Of a stretch of 64,000 bases of DNA, positions 27,528-36,404 are shown piece by piece. The notes beneath the pieces are model-generated. The model saw only the letters and a list, made by a program, of their open reading frames with translations. It searched no databases and was not told the origin of the DNA. The translations under genes and the position numbers were made by a program. Within the stretch, counting starts at the first letter, position 1. The number at the start of each line of letters is the position of its first letter. Source of the stretch: Polynucleobacter meluiroseus (GTDB lineage Bacteria; Pseudomonadota; Gammaproteobacteria; Burkholderiales; Burkholderiaceae); contig CAMCVH010000003.1 of NCBI GenBank assembly GCA_945881875.1, forward strand, positions 1-64,000. The letters run 5' to 3'.

Positions 27528-28667
27528 ATGAAGAATCACTACATTGGAATTATGTCGGGAACCAGCCTTGACGGAATCGATGCTGTTTTGGCAGAGGTTT
27601 CAGATGACGGGAAGCTTAAAGTGCTGGCTCATGCCGATATCCCAATGGATGCCTCATTACGACAGACTTATTTCCAACTCCAAAAATCCTCTGAAAATGA
27701 GCTTCATCATGAAGCCTTAGCCGCTAATCAACTGGCGATTCATTACAGCTTGATTGTTGAAAAAATATTAAAAATTACTAATTTAAAAGCTTCAGATATT
27801 CAAGCCATCGGCGCACATGGTCAAACTATTAGACATCAGCCCAGCCTTCATGATGCTATTGGCTACACTTTGCAGTCTTTAAATCCAGCGCTGTTAGCTG
27901 AAAAAACCTCAATTAATGTGGTGGCCAACTTTAGAGCGCGTGATGTGGCAGCTGGCGGCCAAGGTGCGCCGCTAGTGCCAGCATTTCACTGGTCTCAATT
28001 TGCACAGTCTGAGGCTACTGCCGTTCTTAATATCGGAGGCATTTCAAATTTAAGCCTTCTTCCAGGACTCAAAAACACTTCAAATCAAGAATTCGTATCA
28101 GGATTTGATTGCGGCCCCGGAAATGCGCTTATGGATCAATGGGCACTTCAGTCTATTAACAAGCCCTTCGATGATGCTGGTGAATGGGCAGCTCAAGGAC
28201 AAGTGATCGAAAAGCTACTTTTGAGTTTATTGAGTGATCCTTTTTTCAAGAAAGCACCTCCCAAAAGCACTGGAAGAGATTTATTCAATGCGGACTGGCT
28301 CAACCATCATTTAGAAATCACTGAGAGCAAGAAGAGTCCCCCCGTAGATATTCAAGCAACTCTTTTGACATTAACCGCACAAAGCATTGCCCAATCTCTA
28401 CTGCAATATGCCCCTCGAACCAAAAAACTAGTTATTTGTGGTGGCGGATCAAAAAATAAATATTTGATAAATACACTTCAGAGCCTCTGCCCGTTTTTAG
28501 AGAGCTCGATTGAAACAACAGAAAAATTTGGCATTGATCCGCAAGCAGTTGAAGCTGCTGCATTTGCTTGGTTAGCATGGTCTCACCAAGTAAAACGGCC
28601 AGCGAATTTGCCGGCCGTCACTGGTGCTAGAGGTTTGCGCGTTTTAGGCGCTCACTATCCCGCTTAA
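27528..28667 (+). CDS. anmK: Anhydro-N-acetylmuramic acid kinase
   Basis: AnmK opens and phosphorylates 1,6-anhydroMurNAc recovered from the wall, giving MurNAc-6-phosphate. The 379-residue ASKHA-fold kinase has GIMSGTSLDGID (8-19), GAHGQTIRHQP, the metal/ATP motif DCGPGNALMD and VICGGGSKN. In organisms with AmgK-MurU the MurNAc-6-phosphate is dephosphorylated by MupP before entering that pathway; mupP is not in this window. The stop codon abuts the erpA stop of the other strand. Confidence 0.95.
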   Translation: MKNHYIGIMSGTSLDGIDAVLAEVSDDGKLKVLAHADIPMDASLRQTYFQLQKSSENELHHEALAANQLAIHYSLIVEKILKITNLKASDIQAIGAHGQTIRHQPSLHDAIGYTLQSLNPALLAEKTSINVVANFRARDVAAGGQGAPLVPAFHWSQFAQSEATAVLNIGGISNLSLLPGLKNTSNQEFVSGFDCGPGNALMDQWALQSINKPFDDAGEWAAQGQVIEKLLLSLLSDPFFKKAPPKSTGRDLFNADWLNHHLEITESKKSPPVDIQATLLTLTAQSIAQSLLQYAPRTKKLVICGGGSKNKYLINTLQSLCPFLESSIETTEKFGIDPQAVEAAAFAWLAWSHQVKRPANLPAVTGARGLRVLGAHYPA

Positions 28668-29042
28668 TTAAGCAGAGAAAGAGGAACCACAGCCACAAGT
28701 TGTTGTTGCATTGGGGTTCTTGATTACAAACTGAGAACCATTGATATCTTCTTTGTAATCAATCTCAGCACCAACTAAGTATTGAAAACTCATTGAGTCA
28801 ATTAACAAGGTTACGTTATCTTTGGTAACCAAAGTGTCGTCCTCATTAACAGCTTCATCAAAGGTAAAGCCATATTGGAAACCTGAGCAACCACCACCTT
28901 GCACAAAAACACGCAATTTCAAATCTGGGTTACCTTCTTCAGCAATTAAATCTGCAACCTTAGCAACTGCACTGTCTGTAAAAACAAGCGGCATTGGTGG
29001 CTCTAGATTATCTACTGCTTGTACTGTTTGTGTTGCTGTCAT
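28668..29042 (-). CDS. erpA: Iron-sulfur cluster insertion protein ErpA
   Basis: ErpA is an A-type carrier delivering Fe-S clusters to apo-proteins, notably in isoprenoid synthesis and respiration. The 124 residues carry the three ligand cysteines C52 ([11 protein letters not shown]), C116 and C118 (CGCGSSF). The ribosome binding site AAGGAG lies 6 bases before the ATG. Its position between argC/rpsI/rplM and anmK matches other betaproteobacteria. Confidence 0.94.
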   Translation of the reverse strand: MTATQTVQAVDNLEPPMPLVFTDSAVAKVADLIAEEGNPDLKLRVFVQGGGCSGFQYGFTFDEAVNEDDTLVTKDNVTLLIDSMSFQYLVGAEIDYKEDINGSQFVIKNPNATTTCGCGSSFSA

Positions 29043-29108
29043 AACGAACTCCTTTTTGTTACATATTCTATATTGTAGGCTTCAAAATCAATGTTTGCTG
29101 TAGGGACT

Positions 29109-30167
29109 TTATGGCATTAGCGCTAAGTGCGTTAAACCCATATTTTCAGGTAATCCGAACATCAAGTTCAAGCACTGAACGCCCTGACCAGAAGCACCTT
29201 TAACCAAATTGTCTTCAACAACCAATATCACCAATGTATCACCATTTTGAGGGCGGTAAACCGCGATACGCAAAACATTGCTGCCTCTTACTGAGCGAGT
29301 TTCTGGCGTGCTGCCAGCAGGCATCACATCCACAAATGGCTCACCCTCATAAAACTTCTCAAAAAGCGCTTGATAGTCAATATCTTGGCCATCTGGAAGG
29401 ATTCGAGCATAAAGCGTTGAATGAATGCCCCTGATCATCGGCGTTAAATGGGGCACAAACGTTAAGCCTACCTCTTGACCTCCAGCAATAGCTGACAAGC
29501 CCTGACGTATTTCTGGATGATGCCTGTGACCTTTGACGCCGTATGCTTTGAAGTTATCGCTGGCTTCAGCCATCAAAGTGCCTACTTCAGCTTTACGACC
29601 AGCACCTGATACGCCAGACTTGGAGTCAGAAATAAGATGTTTTAAGTCAATTAAGTTCTTTCCACCTGTTGATTTTGGTGCAATCAAGGGCGCAAAACCC
29701 AGTTGAACCGAAGTGGGATAACAGCCAGCCAAGCCAACAATCCTAGCCTTCTTTATGGCCTCACGATTAATTTCAGCTAAGCCATAGACGGCTTCTGCCA
29801 AAACATCAGGGCATGAATGGGGTAATCCGTACCACTTCTCAAATTCAATAGTATCTTTTAAGCGGAAATCAGCTGCTAAATCTAGAATTTTGACTCCTGC
29901 TGCTAATAACTCTTTAGCTTGAGCCATTGCAACGCCATGTGGTGTGGCGAAAAAAACAGCATCACACTCAGTTAACTTGGCGTCCTCGGGCGTTGTAAAA
30001 CAAAGATTTACTCTGCCACGCAAAGATGGAAACATCTCAGCAACAGGCATACCTGCCTCCTTACGCGAGGTAATAGCTGTTATCTCTACCTCAGGGTGCT
30101 GGGATAGTAAACGCAGCAATTCCACGCCCGTATAACCTGTTCCACCAACTATGCCAACTTTGATCAT
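29109..30167 (-). CDS. argC: N-acetyl-gamma-glutamyl-phosphate reductase
   Basis: ArgC reduces N-acetylglutamyl phosphate to the semialdehyde in arginine synthesis. The 352-residue protein has the NADP-binding GGTGYTG (8-14) and the catalytic C149 in LAGCYPT, followed by the type 1 ArgC dimerisation domain. GGAGG lies 7 bases before the ATG. It sits downstream of the rplM-rpsI terminator and may receive readthrough. Confidence 0.96.
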   Translation of the reverse strand: MIKVGIVGGTGYTGVELLRLLSQHPEVEITAITSRKEAGMPVAEMFPSLRGRVNLCFTTPEDAKLTECDAVFFATPHGVAMAQAKELLAAGVKILDLAADFRLKDTIEFEKWYGLPHSCPDVLAEAVYGLAEINREAIKKARIVGLAGCYPTSVQLGFAPLIAPKSTGGKNLIDLKHLISDSKSGVSGAGRKAEVGTLMAEASDNFKAYGVKGHRHHPEIRQGLSAIAGGQEVGLTFVPHLTPMIRGIHSTLYARILPDGQDIDYQALFEKFYEGEPFVDVMPAGSTPETRSVRGSNVLRIAVYRPQNGDTLVILVVEDNLVKGASGQGVQCLNLMFGLPENMGLTHLALMP

Positions 30168-30193
30168 TTAATACCCTCCAATATCTCTATTGT

Positions 30194-30227
30194 AGAAAAG
30201 AAAAAGCCGCGCAGTGCGCGGCTTTTT
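30194..30227 (-). terminator. Intrinsic terminator of the rplM-rpsI operon
   Basis: A 13-base arm (30201-30213) pairs perfectly with 30215-30227 to give a GC-rich stem. On the minus strand it is followed by TTTTCTTTTC. It lies 18 bases beyond the rpsI stop codon. Confidence 0.9.
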
Positions 30228-30244
30228 GTAGAACAGCAAAAAAA

Positions 30245-30637
30245 TTAGCGCTTGCTGAACTGTTTGCGACGACGCGCGCCATGCAAACCAACTTTTTTAC
30301 GCTCAACTTCACGAGCATCACGAGTAACGAAACCTGCTTTAGATAAAGCTGGCTTCAATGCAGCGTCATAATCAATCAAAGCACGTGTCACACCGTGACG
30401 AACCGCACCAGCTTGACCTGTCTCACCACCGCCAGAAACGTTTACTTTAATGTCAAACGTAACAGCATGGTTAGTCAACTCTAAAGGCTGACGAACAATC
30501 ATACGTGATGTTTCACGAGCAAAGTAATCTGCAATAGGCTTGCCGTTAACGACAATTTCACCTTTACCAGCCTTGATGAATACGCGGGCTACTGAGCTTT
30601 TACGACGGCCAGTACCATAGTTCCAGTTTCCAATCAT
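30245..30637 (-). CDS. rpsI: 30S ribosomal protein S9
   Basis: S9 binds the 30S head, with its C-terminal tail reaching the P-site tRNA. The 130 residues end in the family tail [14 protein letters not shown] and include [13 protein letters not shown] near the N-terminus. The ribosome binding site AAGGAG is well placed. It lies 9 bases after rplM. Confidence 0.98.
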   Translation of the reverse strand: MIGNWNYGTGRRKSSVARVFIKAGKGEIVVNGKPIADYFARETSRMIVRQPLELTNHAVTFDIKVNVSGGGETGQAGAVRHGVTRALIDYDAALKPALSKAGFVTRDAREVERKKVGLHGARRRKQFSKR

Positions 30638-30646
30638 ATCGGCTCC

Positions 30647-31075
30647 TTAGATCTCAAGAACACTTGGCTGTTGAGCCGAATGTGGGTGGTCAGCATCTGC
30701 ATAAACTTTCAATTTCTTGATCATTGCATAGCCAAGGGGGCCTTTAGGCAACATGCCTTTAACAGCCTTCTCGAGAGCACGACCAGGGAAACGAGCTTGC
30801 ATCTTATCGAAGTTAGTTTCGTAGATGCCGCCAGGATAGCCACTGTGCGTGTAGTAAATTTTGTTCAAGCCTTTTGTGCCTGTAACGCGTAGTTTAGCTG
30901 CATTGATGATGACGATATAGTCGCCTGTATCAACGTGGGGAGTGAATTCTGGCTTGTGCTTGCCGCGTAGACGGTGTGCCACTTCACTGGCGACACGACC
31001 GAGGACTTTGTCCGTAGCGTCAATCACGAACCACTCACGCTTCACCTCATGCGGTTTTGCTGAGAAAGTTTTCAT
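30647..31075 (-). CDS. rplM: 50S ribosomal protein L13
   Basis: L13 is an early 50S assembly protein. The 142 residues include [18 protein letters not shown], the [12 protein letters not shown] strand and [16 protein letters not shown] precedes the ATG. A candidate promoter about 135 bases upstream would give an untranslated leader long enough for feedback control. Confidence 0.98.
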   Translation of the reverse strand: MKTFSAKPHEVKREWFVIDATDKVLGRVASEVAHRLRGKHKPEFTPHVDTGDYIVIINAAKLRVTGTKGLNKIYYTHSGYPGGIYETNFDKMQARFPGRALEKAVKGMLPKGPLGYAMIKKLKVYADADHPHSAQQPSVLEI

Positions 31076-31414
31076 GATTACCTTAAATTGTTAAGCCCTA
31101 AAAACAGTTTTTAAACTCTTCCTTTGGCTCCGCTTATGATTGCAGGCTCGCAGTGTAAATTTAAAGACTGGTAAAACAATATCCCCATGGGCAAACAGGG
31201 AAGCCTTATATTGTAGCAAAAAAATGCCTTGGCAAGTACCTCCAGGGCAGAAATCCTCCTTTTAATGGGTTGGAAGAGTCAAGCGGATAATTAGATAAAA
31301 TCAAAAAAGTTATGCAATTGATAGTAAAAATAACAGTTATTAATCTTAAGCTTTAAACTAAGCTATTGTTTTTATAAGATATTTTTATATCGCACAAGTT
31401 AAAAAAGGAAAAAG
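31076..31414. other. Divergent intergenic region between rplM and the OsmC-family gene
   Basis: No credible gene is present. The left part should be the rplM leader (minus strand). The right part is very AT-rich and ends in AAGGAAAAAG before the OsmC ATG, a good ribosome binding site. A rightward TTGATA with TAATCT 17 bases later (around 31318-31346) is a weak promoter candidate for that gene. No terminator hairpin was seen. Confidence 0.5.
31210..31235 (-). promoter_or_regulatory. Candidate promoter of rplM-rpsI
   Basis: On the minus strand TACAAT (31215-31210) is a good -10, and TTGCCA (31235-31230) stands upstream. The spacing between them is only 14 bases, so the true -35 may be the overlapping ACTTGC at 16. 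Transcription would begin near 31203. Confidence 0.4.
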
Positions 31415-31837
31415 ATGCAGGCAACAATCAAGTGGCTCGGTAAAGATGGCATGGCATTTAGTGCTGAAACTGGTAGTGGGCACCTAGTCAACATGGATGG
31501 CGCACCCGAAGCTGGTGGTAAAAACTTAGCTCCCCGCCCTATGGAAATGTTGCTTGTGGGTGCTGGTGGTTGCACCTGCTTTGATGTGGTGATGATTTTA
31601 AAGCGCGCCAGACAAGATATTCATGACTGTCAGGTTGAATTGCAGGCTGAAAGAGCATCAGAAGATCCAAAGATCTTTACCAAGATCCATATGACTTTTA
31701 AAGTCAGCGGTAAAAACTTAGATCGTGGCCGTGTTGAAAAGGCTGTTGAACTATCACATGACAAATATTGTTCTGCCACCATCATGCTTGGCAAAACTGC
31801 TGAAATTACTCACAGCATTGAAATTATAGAAATTTAA
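31415..31837 (+). CDS. OsmC/YhfA-family protein
   Basis: The 140-residue protein has the OsmC fold with the family cysteines in GAGGCTCFDV (C53, C55) and HDKYCSAT (C119). Canonical OsmC/Ohr members are thiol peroxidases reducing organic hydroperoxides. The YhfA-like branch, which this resembles in length and in RPMEMLLVGAGGC, has no settled substrate. It is a single gene divergent from rplM, and its stop lies only 4 bases from the 3' end of the convergent RNase P RNA. Confidence 0.85.
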   Translation: MQATIKWLGKDGMAFSAETGSGHLVNMDGAPEAGGKNLAPRPMEMLLVGAGGCTCFDVVMILKRARQDIHDCQVELQAERASEDPKIFTKIHMTFKVSGKNLDRGRVEKAVELSHDKYCSATIMLGKTAEITHSIEIIEI

Positions 31838-31840
31838 AAG

Positions 31841-32150
31841 TGCAGAGCCGGCTATTAAGCCGGATTCTGTCGCCCACACTTGCGCATGGGGGCAACCATT
31901 CATCTAGTTTCACCGTTACCAGTGAAATCGAGCTCCCTACCCGCAAGCTCAGCGGACCGCCTCAACGCTTGCCTATTTGGGATTGCTCCGGGTGGAGGTT
32001 ACCGCGTTTCACCGTAACTTAATACGCTCGTCTCTGTGGCCCTATTCCTCGCGTCACCGCGGATGGCCGTTAGCCATCACCCTGTCCTATGGAGTCCGGA
32101 CTTTCCTCCCCCTTGTTACCAAGGCGGCGATTGCCTTACCGACTCTGCAG
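31841..32150 (-). ncRNA. rnpB: RNase P RNA (bacterial type A), shortened
   Basis: This is the catalytic RNA that removes tRNA 5' leaders. Read on the minus strand it has the universal blocks GAGGAAAGTCCGGACTCC, ACAGAG, TAGATGAATG and GACAGAATCCGGCTTA. A 10-bp P1 helix pairs 32139-32148 with 31842-31851, which fixes the ends to within a few bases. The region between ACAGAG and GGTAACCTCCACC is about half the E. coli length and shows no room for P13 and P14. The RNA begins about 8 bases after the pyrC stop, so its promoter must lie inside pyrC or it is cut from the operon transcript. Confidence 0.95.
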
Positions 32151-32157
32151 CGATAGT

Positions 32158-33210
32158 CTAACCGACTATTGACCAGGCAAGCATTTCACCAGCACGAAGT
32201 GGCACAACTTTTGAGTCAGCAATAGAGAACTCTTTTGGAATTACTTGCTGTTGACGCTTGAGAGTAAGCTTTCCTGTATTACGAGATAAACCATAAAAAT
32301 CTGCGCCAAAATGGCTTGCAAATCCTTCCAAACGATCCAATGCGTTTGCAGCATCAAAGGCTTCAGCATACAAAGGCATTGCATGCCAAGCTGTATAACA
32401 TCCGGCACATCCGCAAGCATTCTCTTTTGTATCTTTGGTGTGAGGGGCACTGTCTGTTCCTAAGAAAAATCTAGGATTACCAGATATAGCAACTTCAACT
32501 AAAGCAACACGATGCTCTTCTCTTTTAAGGATAGGTAAGCAATAGTAATGAGGCCTCACACCACCGCTAAAAATAGCATTACGGTTGTATAGCAAATGTT
32601 GAGGTGTAATCGTTGCACCAATTGCACCTAATCTAGAAGTATCTGCATCACGCACATAATGTGCAGCCTGCTTAGTGGTGATGTGCTCAAAAATAACCTT
32701 CAATCCTGGATAGTTTTTTCTGAGAGGCTCTAATACTTGATCGATAAAAACTGCTTCACGATCAAAGATATCAATGTCTGCATGCGTCACTTCTCCGTGC
32801 ACTAATAAAGGCATGCCACATGACTCCATCTCCACCAGCGCAGTAGAACACTTTGCTAAATCAGTCACACCAGCATCACTGTTGGTGGTAGCTCCTGCAG
32901 GATATAACTTGAACCCTACTACTCCCGCTTTTTTTGCATTTTTTACATGTTCTGCAGTTGTGTTGTCTGTGAGATATAAAACCATCAGGGGTTCAAAAGA
33001 GCTTCCTAAAGGTCTAGCATCTAATATGCGCTGCTTATAGGCGAGAGCTAGTTCTGCAGTGGTAACCGGCGGCTTTAAATTAGGCATGATGATGGCACGC
33101 GCAAATTGACTCGATGTATGCAAAATAAGATCAGGTAAGATATCACCATCTCTCACATGCAGATGCCAATCGTCAGGTTGGCAGATTTCAATAGTATTCG
33201 CAACACTCAT
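32158..33210 (-). CDS. pyrC: Dihydroorotase (class II, homodimeric type)
   Basis: PyrC closes the dihydroorotate ring in pyrimidine synthesis. The 350-residue zinc amidohydrolase has the metal-binding HLH (H16, H18 in DDWHLHVRDGD), the lysine expected to be carboxylated in GFKLYPAGATTNSD, and GTDSAPH. The start is taken as the ATG at 33210, which has AAAGAG upstream; a TTG at 33216 would add two residues and overlap the glycerate kinase stop. Confidence 0.95.
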   Translation of the reverse strand: MSVANTIEICQPDDWHLHVRDGDILPDLILHTSSQFARAIIMPNLKPPVTTAELALAYKQRILDARPLGSSFEPLMVLYLTDNTTAEHVKNAKKAGVVGFKLYPAGATTNSDAGVTDLAKCSTALVEMESCGMPLLVHGEVTHADIDIFDREAVFIDQVLEPLRKNYPGLKVIFEHITTKQAAHYVRDADTSRLGAIGATITPQHLLYNRNAIFSGGVRPHYYCLPILKREEHRVALVEVAISGNPRFFLGTDSAPHTKDTKENACGCAGCYTAWHAMPLYAEAFDAANALDRLEGFASHFGADFYGLSRNTGKLTLKRQQQVIPKEFSIADSKVVPLRAGEMLAWSIVG

Positions 33211-33212
33211 GA

Positions 33213-34547
33213 TCAAGACTCTTTATCTAGTAACAATATTCTAAAATCATTCACATTAGTTAATGTAGGGCCCGTATTGACTAATGTATTTAATTCTTTA
33301 AAAAATCCAAAGCTGTCATGCGCACTCAGGTATTGCTTAGCTTGTAATCTTTTTGATTGTGCCAGCTCCCTCGTCGTTGAGGAAAACCATGCACCCGCAT
33401 TATCCTCACTACCATCAATACCATCTGTATCCGCAGCAAGAGCGGAAAAACTCTTCAAATCTTCTGTGGCGTTATATAAGGATAATAAAAATTCGCTACA
33501 ACGACCTCCACGGCCTTTAACTCCAGCAGGTATTGTCACGGTACATTCACCGCCTGACAATAATGCCACTGGCTTTTTAAATGGTGCGTCATATAAATAC
33601 ACTTCTCTAGCAATCGCAGCCTGCATCAAAGCTACGTCTTTTGCTTCACCCATGACGGTATCACCCAAGATAACAGGTGTAACGCCGTTTGCGACACAAT
33701 AGCTGGCGGCTGCCTCAAGACTTGCATGCGCAGAAGCTAATAAGTAATTTTTCGTTTTATTAAAAATAGGATCGCCAGACTTAGGCGTTTCAGGACGATC
33801 TCCCTTAACTCCCACTTGCAAATAGTCTGTCACAGCTTTTGGAATAGCTCCATTGAGCAAATCATAATCTTTCAAGATATCAAGAGCATCTGCAAAGGTA
33901 GATTCATCAGGAGCACAAGGTCCACTAGCAATACTGGAAGGATCATCGCCTGTGACATCAGAAATTAAAAATGCTGACACTTCAGCGCCACGAGTGACCG
34001 CTTCGCGAGCCATATGTCCGCCCAAGATAGCTGATAAGTGTTTGCGCACAATATTCATCTGACCGATTGGCGCTCCAGATCGAAGTAATGCTTGGGTGGT
34101 TGCTCTAACATCCTCTATATCTAATCCCTCTGCAGGCAAGGTTAATAAACTAGAACCGCCACCAGACACTAAAGCGATTAAATGATCCCCTGGCTTAAGA
34201 GTTTTAATTAATGCTAACGTTTCCTGTGCAGCACGCATACCGGCTTCATCTGGAACCGGGTGAGCTGCTTCTACTACCTGAATAAATTTTGTTGGTACTG
34301 AATGACCATAACGGGTAATGACCATACCCTCTAATTTTATTTTTGGCCAATTAATTTCTGCATACTTTTCCATTGCAAGAGCCATGGAAGCAGCGGCTTT
34401 TCCAGCGCCTAAAATTAAGCAACGACCTTTGGGTGCTTCTTTAAATGCACTTTTTAATCCGGCTGGTAAGATCGCCATGGGATCGGATGCTTTTAGGGCC
34501 TGAGCAAAGGCTTCTGTCAAAAAATTTTTAGTAATTATTTTGGTCAT
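33213..34547 (-). CDS. Glycerate 2-kinase (MOFRL / DUF4147 family)
   Basis: The 444-residue protein has the N-terminal DUF4147 domain (GRCLILGAGKAAASMA; LVSGGGSSLL; SDVTGDDPSSIASGP) and the C-terminal MOFRL domain (LLSGGECTV, GGRCSEFLL, ADTDGIDG). Family members are D-glycerate 2-kinases, often named TtuD, and were once called hydroxypyruvate reductases. It would feed glycerate into lower glycolysis as 2-phosphoglycerate. It lies 1 base after the ABC exporter gene and its stop nearly touches pyrC. Confidence 0.9.
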   Translation of the reverse strand: MTKIITKNFLTEAFAQALKASDPMAILPAGLKSAFKEAPKGRCLILGAGKAAASMALAMEKYAEINWPKIKLEGMVITRYGHSVPTKFIQVVEAAHPVPDEAGMRAAQETLALIKTLKPGDHLIALVSGGGSSLLTLPAEGLDIEDVRATTQALLRSGAPIGQMNIVRKHLSAILGGHMAREAVTRGAEVSAFLISDVTGDDPSSIASGPCAPDESTFADALDILKDYDLLNGAIPKAVTDYLQVGVKGDRPETPKSGDPIFNKTKNYLLASAHASLEAAASYCVANGVTPVILGDTVMGEAKDVALMQAAIAREVYLYDAPFKKPVALLSGGECTVTIPAGVKGRGGRCSEFLLSLYNATEDLKSFSALAADTDGIDGSEDNAGAWFSSTTRELAQSKRLQAKQYLSAHDSFGFFKELNTLVNTGPTLTNVNDFRILLLDKES

Positions 34548-34548
34548 A

Positions 34549-36369
34549 TCAGGATATTAGCTCTATTTGTGATTGCTGCACTCGCCACATTTCTGCATAC
34601 CGTCCTTGAAGGTCTAAAAGTGTGTCATGAGTCCCTCTTTCAATGATCTTACCGCCATCCATGACTAAAATCTGGTGTGCATGAATGACCGTTGAAAGTC
34701 TGTGCGCAATAATTAACGTAGTTCTATTTTGCGCTAAAGCTATTAACTCTTTCTGTATGGCTCGTTCAGTCTCAGAATCAAGAGCAGATGTTGCCTCATC
34801 AAAAATCAATACAGAAGGATTCTTTAACAAAGTTCTAGCAATAGCCACCCTCTGTTTTTCACCACCCGATAGCTTAAGGCCACGCTCGCCAACACTAGTT
34901 TTATAGGCATCAGGTAAAGACATGATGAAATCATGTATTTGTGCTGATTTAGCGGCTGCTTCAATCTCTAGCTGACTTGCACCTGGCTGACCGTATGCAA
35001 TGTTGTACGCAATTGTGTCATTAAATAAAACGGTATCTTGAGGCACTATCCCGATAGCCTGTCGTAGGGTTATTTGTTTTACATCTTTTATGTTTTGGTG
35101 ATCAAGCTTAATTGCGCCTGAACTAACATCATAAAAACGGAATAGCAATCGGGCGAGCGTACTTTTCCCTGCGCCGCTATGGCCAACCACCGCCGTAGTC
35201 TGGCCTGGAAGAATGTCAAAACTTAAATCATTCAATATGACTCTATTGGGTTCATAAGAGAACCCCACATTTTCAAAACTTACTTGTGGTCCTAGAGTTT
35301 GATCATGAATAATCAAATTTTTAGCTGTTGGTGAATCTGCAATCTCTTGATCAGTCTCTAACAAACTAAACATGCGATCCATATCTGTTAGGGCTTGCTT
35401 GATTTCTCGATAAATAACTCCCAAAAAATTAAGTGGGATGTAGAGCTGAATCATTAAAACATTTACTAATACCAAATCGCCAATAGTCATGCTGCCATTA
35501 GCAACACCTACTGTTGCTTGCCAAAGTATTAAGATTAAGCCAATAGCGATAATTGTTTGCTGGCCAATATTGAGTAAGGCCAATGAGCGTTGAGATTTAA
35601 TAGCCGCTTCTCGATAGCGCTTTAAATTTTCATCATATCTTCGGGCTTCATAGCTTTCATTACAAAAATACTTAACTGTTTCAAAATTGATCAGAGAGTC
35701 AACTGCTCTTTGATGAGCATTAGAATCCAACTCATTCATTTTCCGACGATATTGAGCACGCCACTCAGTCACTTTGACTGTAAAAATTACATAAATAATT
35801 AAAGCAAAAAAAGTTATTACTGCAAATGAAAAGTTGTAAGCCCAGATGAAATAACCAAGCACCAAACCTAGCTCAACTAAGGTTGGCAGAATGCTATACA
35901 AAGAATAAGAAATTAATGACTGAATGCCGCGAGTACCTCGCTCAACATCACGCGTCATACCACCTGTTTGTCTTGATAAGTGAAATCGCAAAGATAAGCC
36001 ATGTAGATGCTCGAAAACTTGAAGTGCAACAGTCCTAACAGCACTCTCAGTTACTCTTGAAAATAAAAGCTCGCGAAGCTCTGTAAAAAGGGATGCGGAT
36101 AATCTCAAAATCCCGTAAGCAACAACTAAGGCAACTGGTACTACTACAAGCATTTCAATACCTACTGGTATCGCCATAGCATCAACAAGCTCTTTAAGGA
36201 GAATAGGCACTCCTAAGTTAGCTACCTTTGCAGCAATTAAACAACTTAAAGCCAGTATCACCCTACCCTTAAAAGCCCAGAGATAAGGCAATAGACTGCC
36301 GATTACTTTCCAATCATTACTTGGCTTTTTCTTCGCTGCTTCATCTTGATTGTGTGCTAAATGTCTCAT
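34549..36369 (-). CDS. Atm1/ABCB7-type ABC exporter (fused permease and ATPase)
   Basis: The 606-residue half-transporter has six membrane helices (about 35-325) and an ABC domain with Walker A GHSGAGKST (396-404), signature LSGGEKQRVAIARTLL, Walker B VLIFDEATSALD and H-loop IIAHRLSTV. The membrane part resembles the Atm1 group (VKYFCNESYEARRYDENLKRY) more than lipid flippase MsbA. Bacterial Atm1 homologues export glutathione-linked metal or sulfur species. The substrate here is not known from sequence. It is embedded in the long minus-strand gene train. Confidence 0.88.
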   Translation of the reverse strand: MRHLAHNQDEAAKKKPSNDWKVIGSLLPYLWAFKGRVILALSCLIAAKVANLGVPILLKELVDAMAIPVGIEMLVVVPVALVVAYGILRLSASLFTELRELLFSRVTESAVRTVALQVFEHLHGLSLRFHLSRQTGGMTRDVERGTRGIQSLISYSLYSILPTLVELGLVLGYFIWAYNFSFAVITFFALIIYVIFTVKVTEWRAQYRRKMNELDSNAHQRAVDSLINFETVKYFCNESYEARRYDENLKRYREAAIKSQRSLALLNIGQQTIIAIGLILILWQATVGVANGSMTIGDLVLVNVLMIQLYIPLNFLGVIYREIKQALTDMDRMFSLLETDQEIADSPTAKNLIIHDQTLGPQVSFENVGFSYEPNRVILNDLSFDILPGQTTAVVGHSGAGKSTLARLLFRFYDVSSGAIKLDHQNIKDVKQITLRQAIGIVPQDTVLFNDTIAYNIAYGQPGASQLEIEAAAKSAQIHDFIMSLPDAYKTSVGERGLKLSGGEKQRVAIARTLLKNPSVLIFDEATSALDSETERAIQKELIALAQNRTTLIIAHRLSTVIHAHQILVMDGGKIIERGTHDTLLDLQGRYAEMWRVQQSQIELIS

Positions 36370-36404
36370 TATTTTCTTTTCTAAATTAACTCACTTAAAG
36401 ACTA

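Noticed and set aside
31840..32022. 60-codon open frame on the plus strand
   Set aside because: It is antisense to the RNase P RNA; all conserved blocks belong to the RNA.
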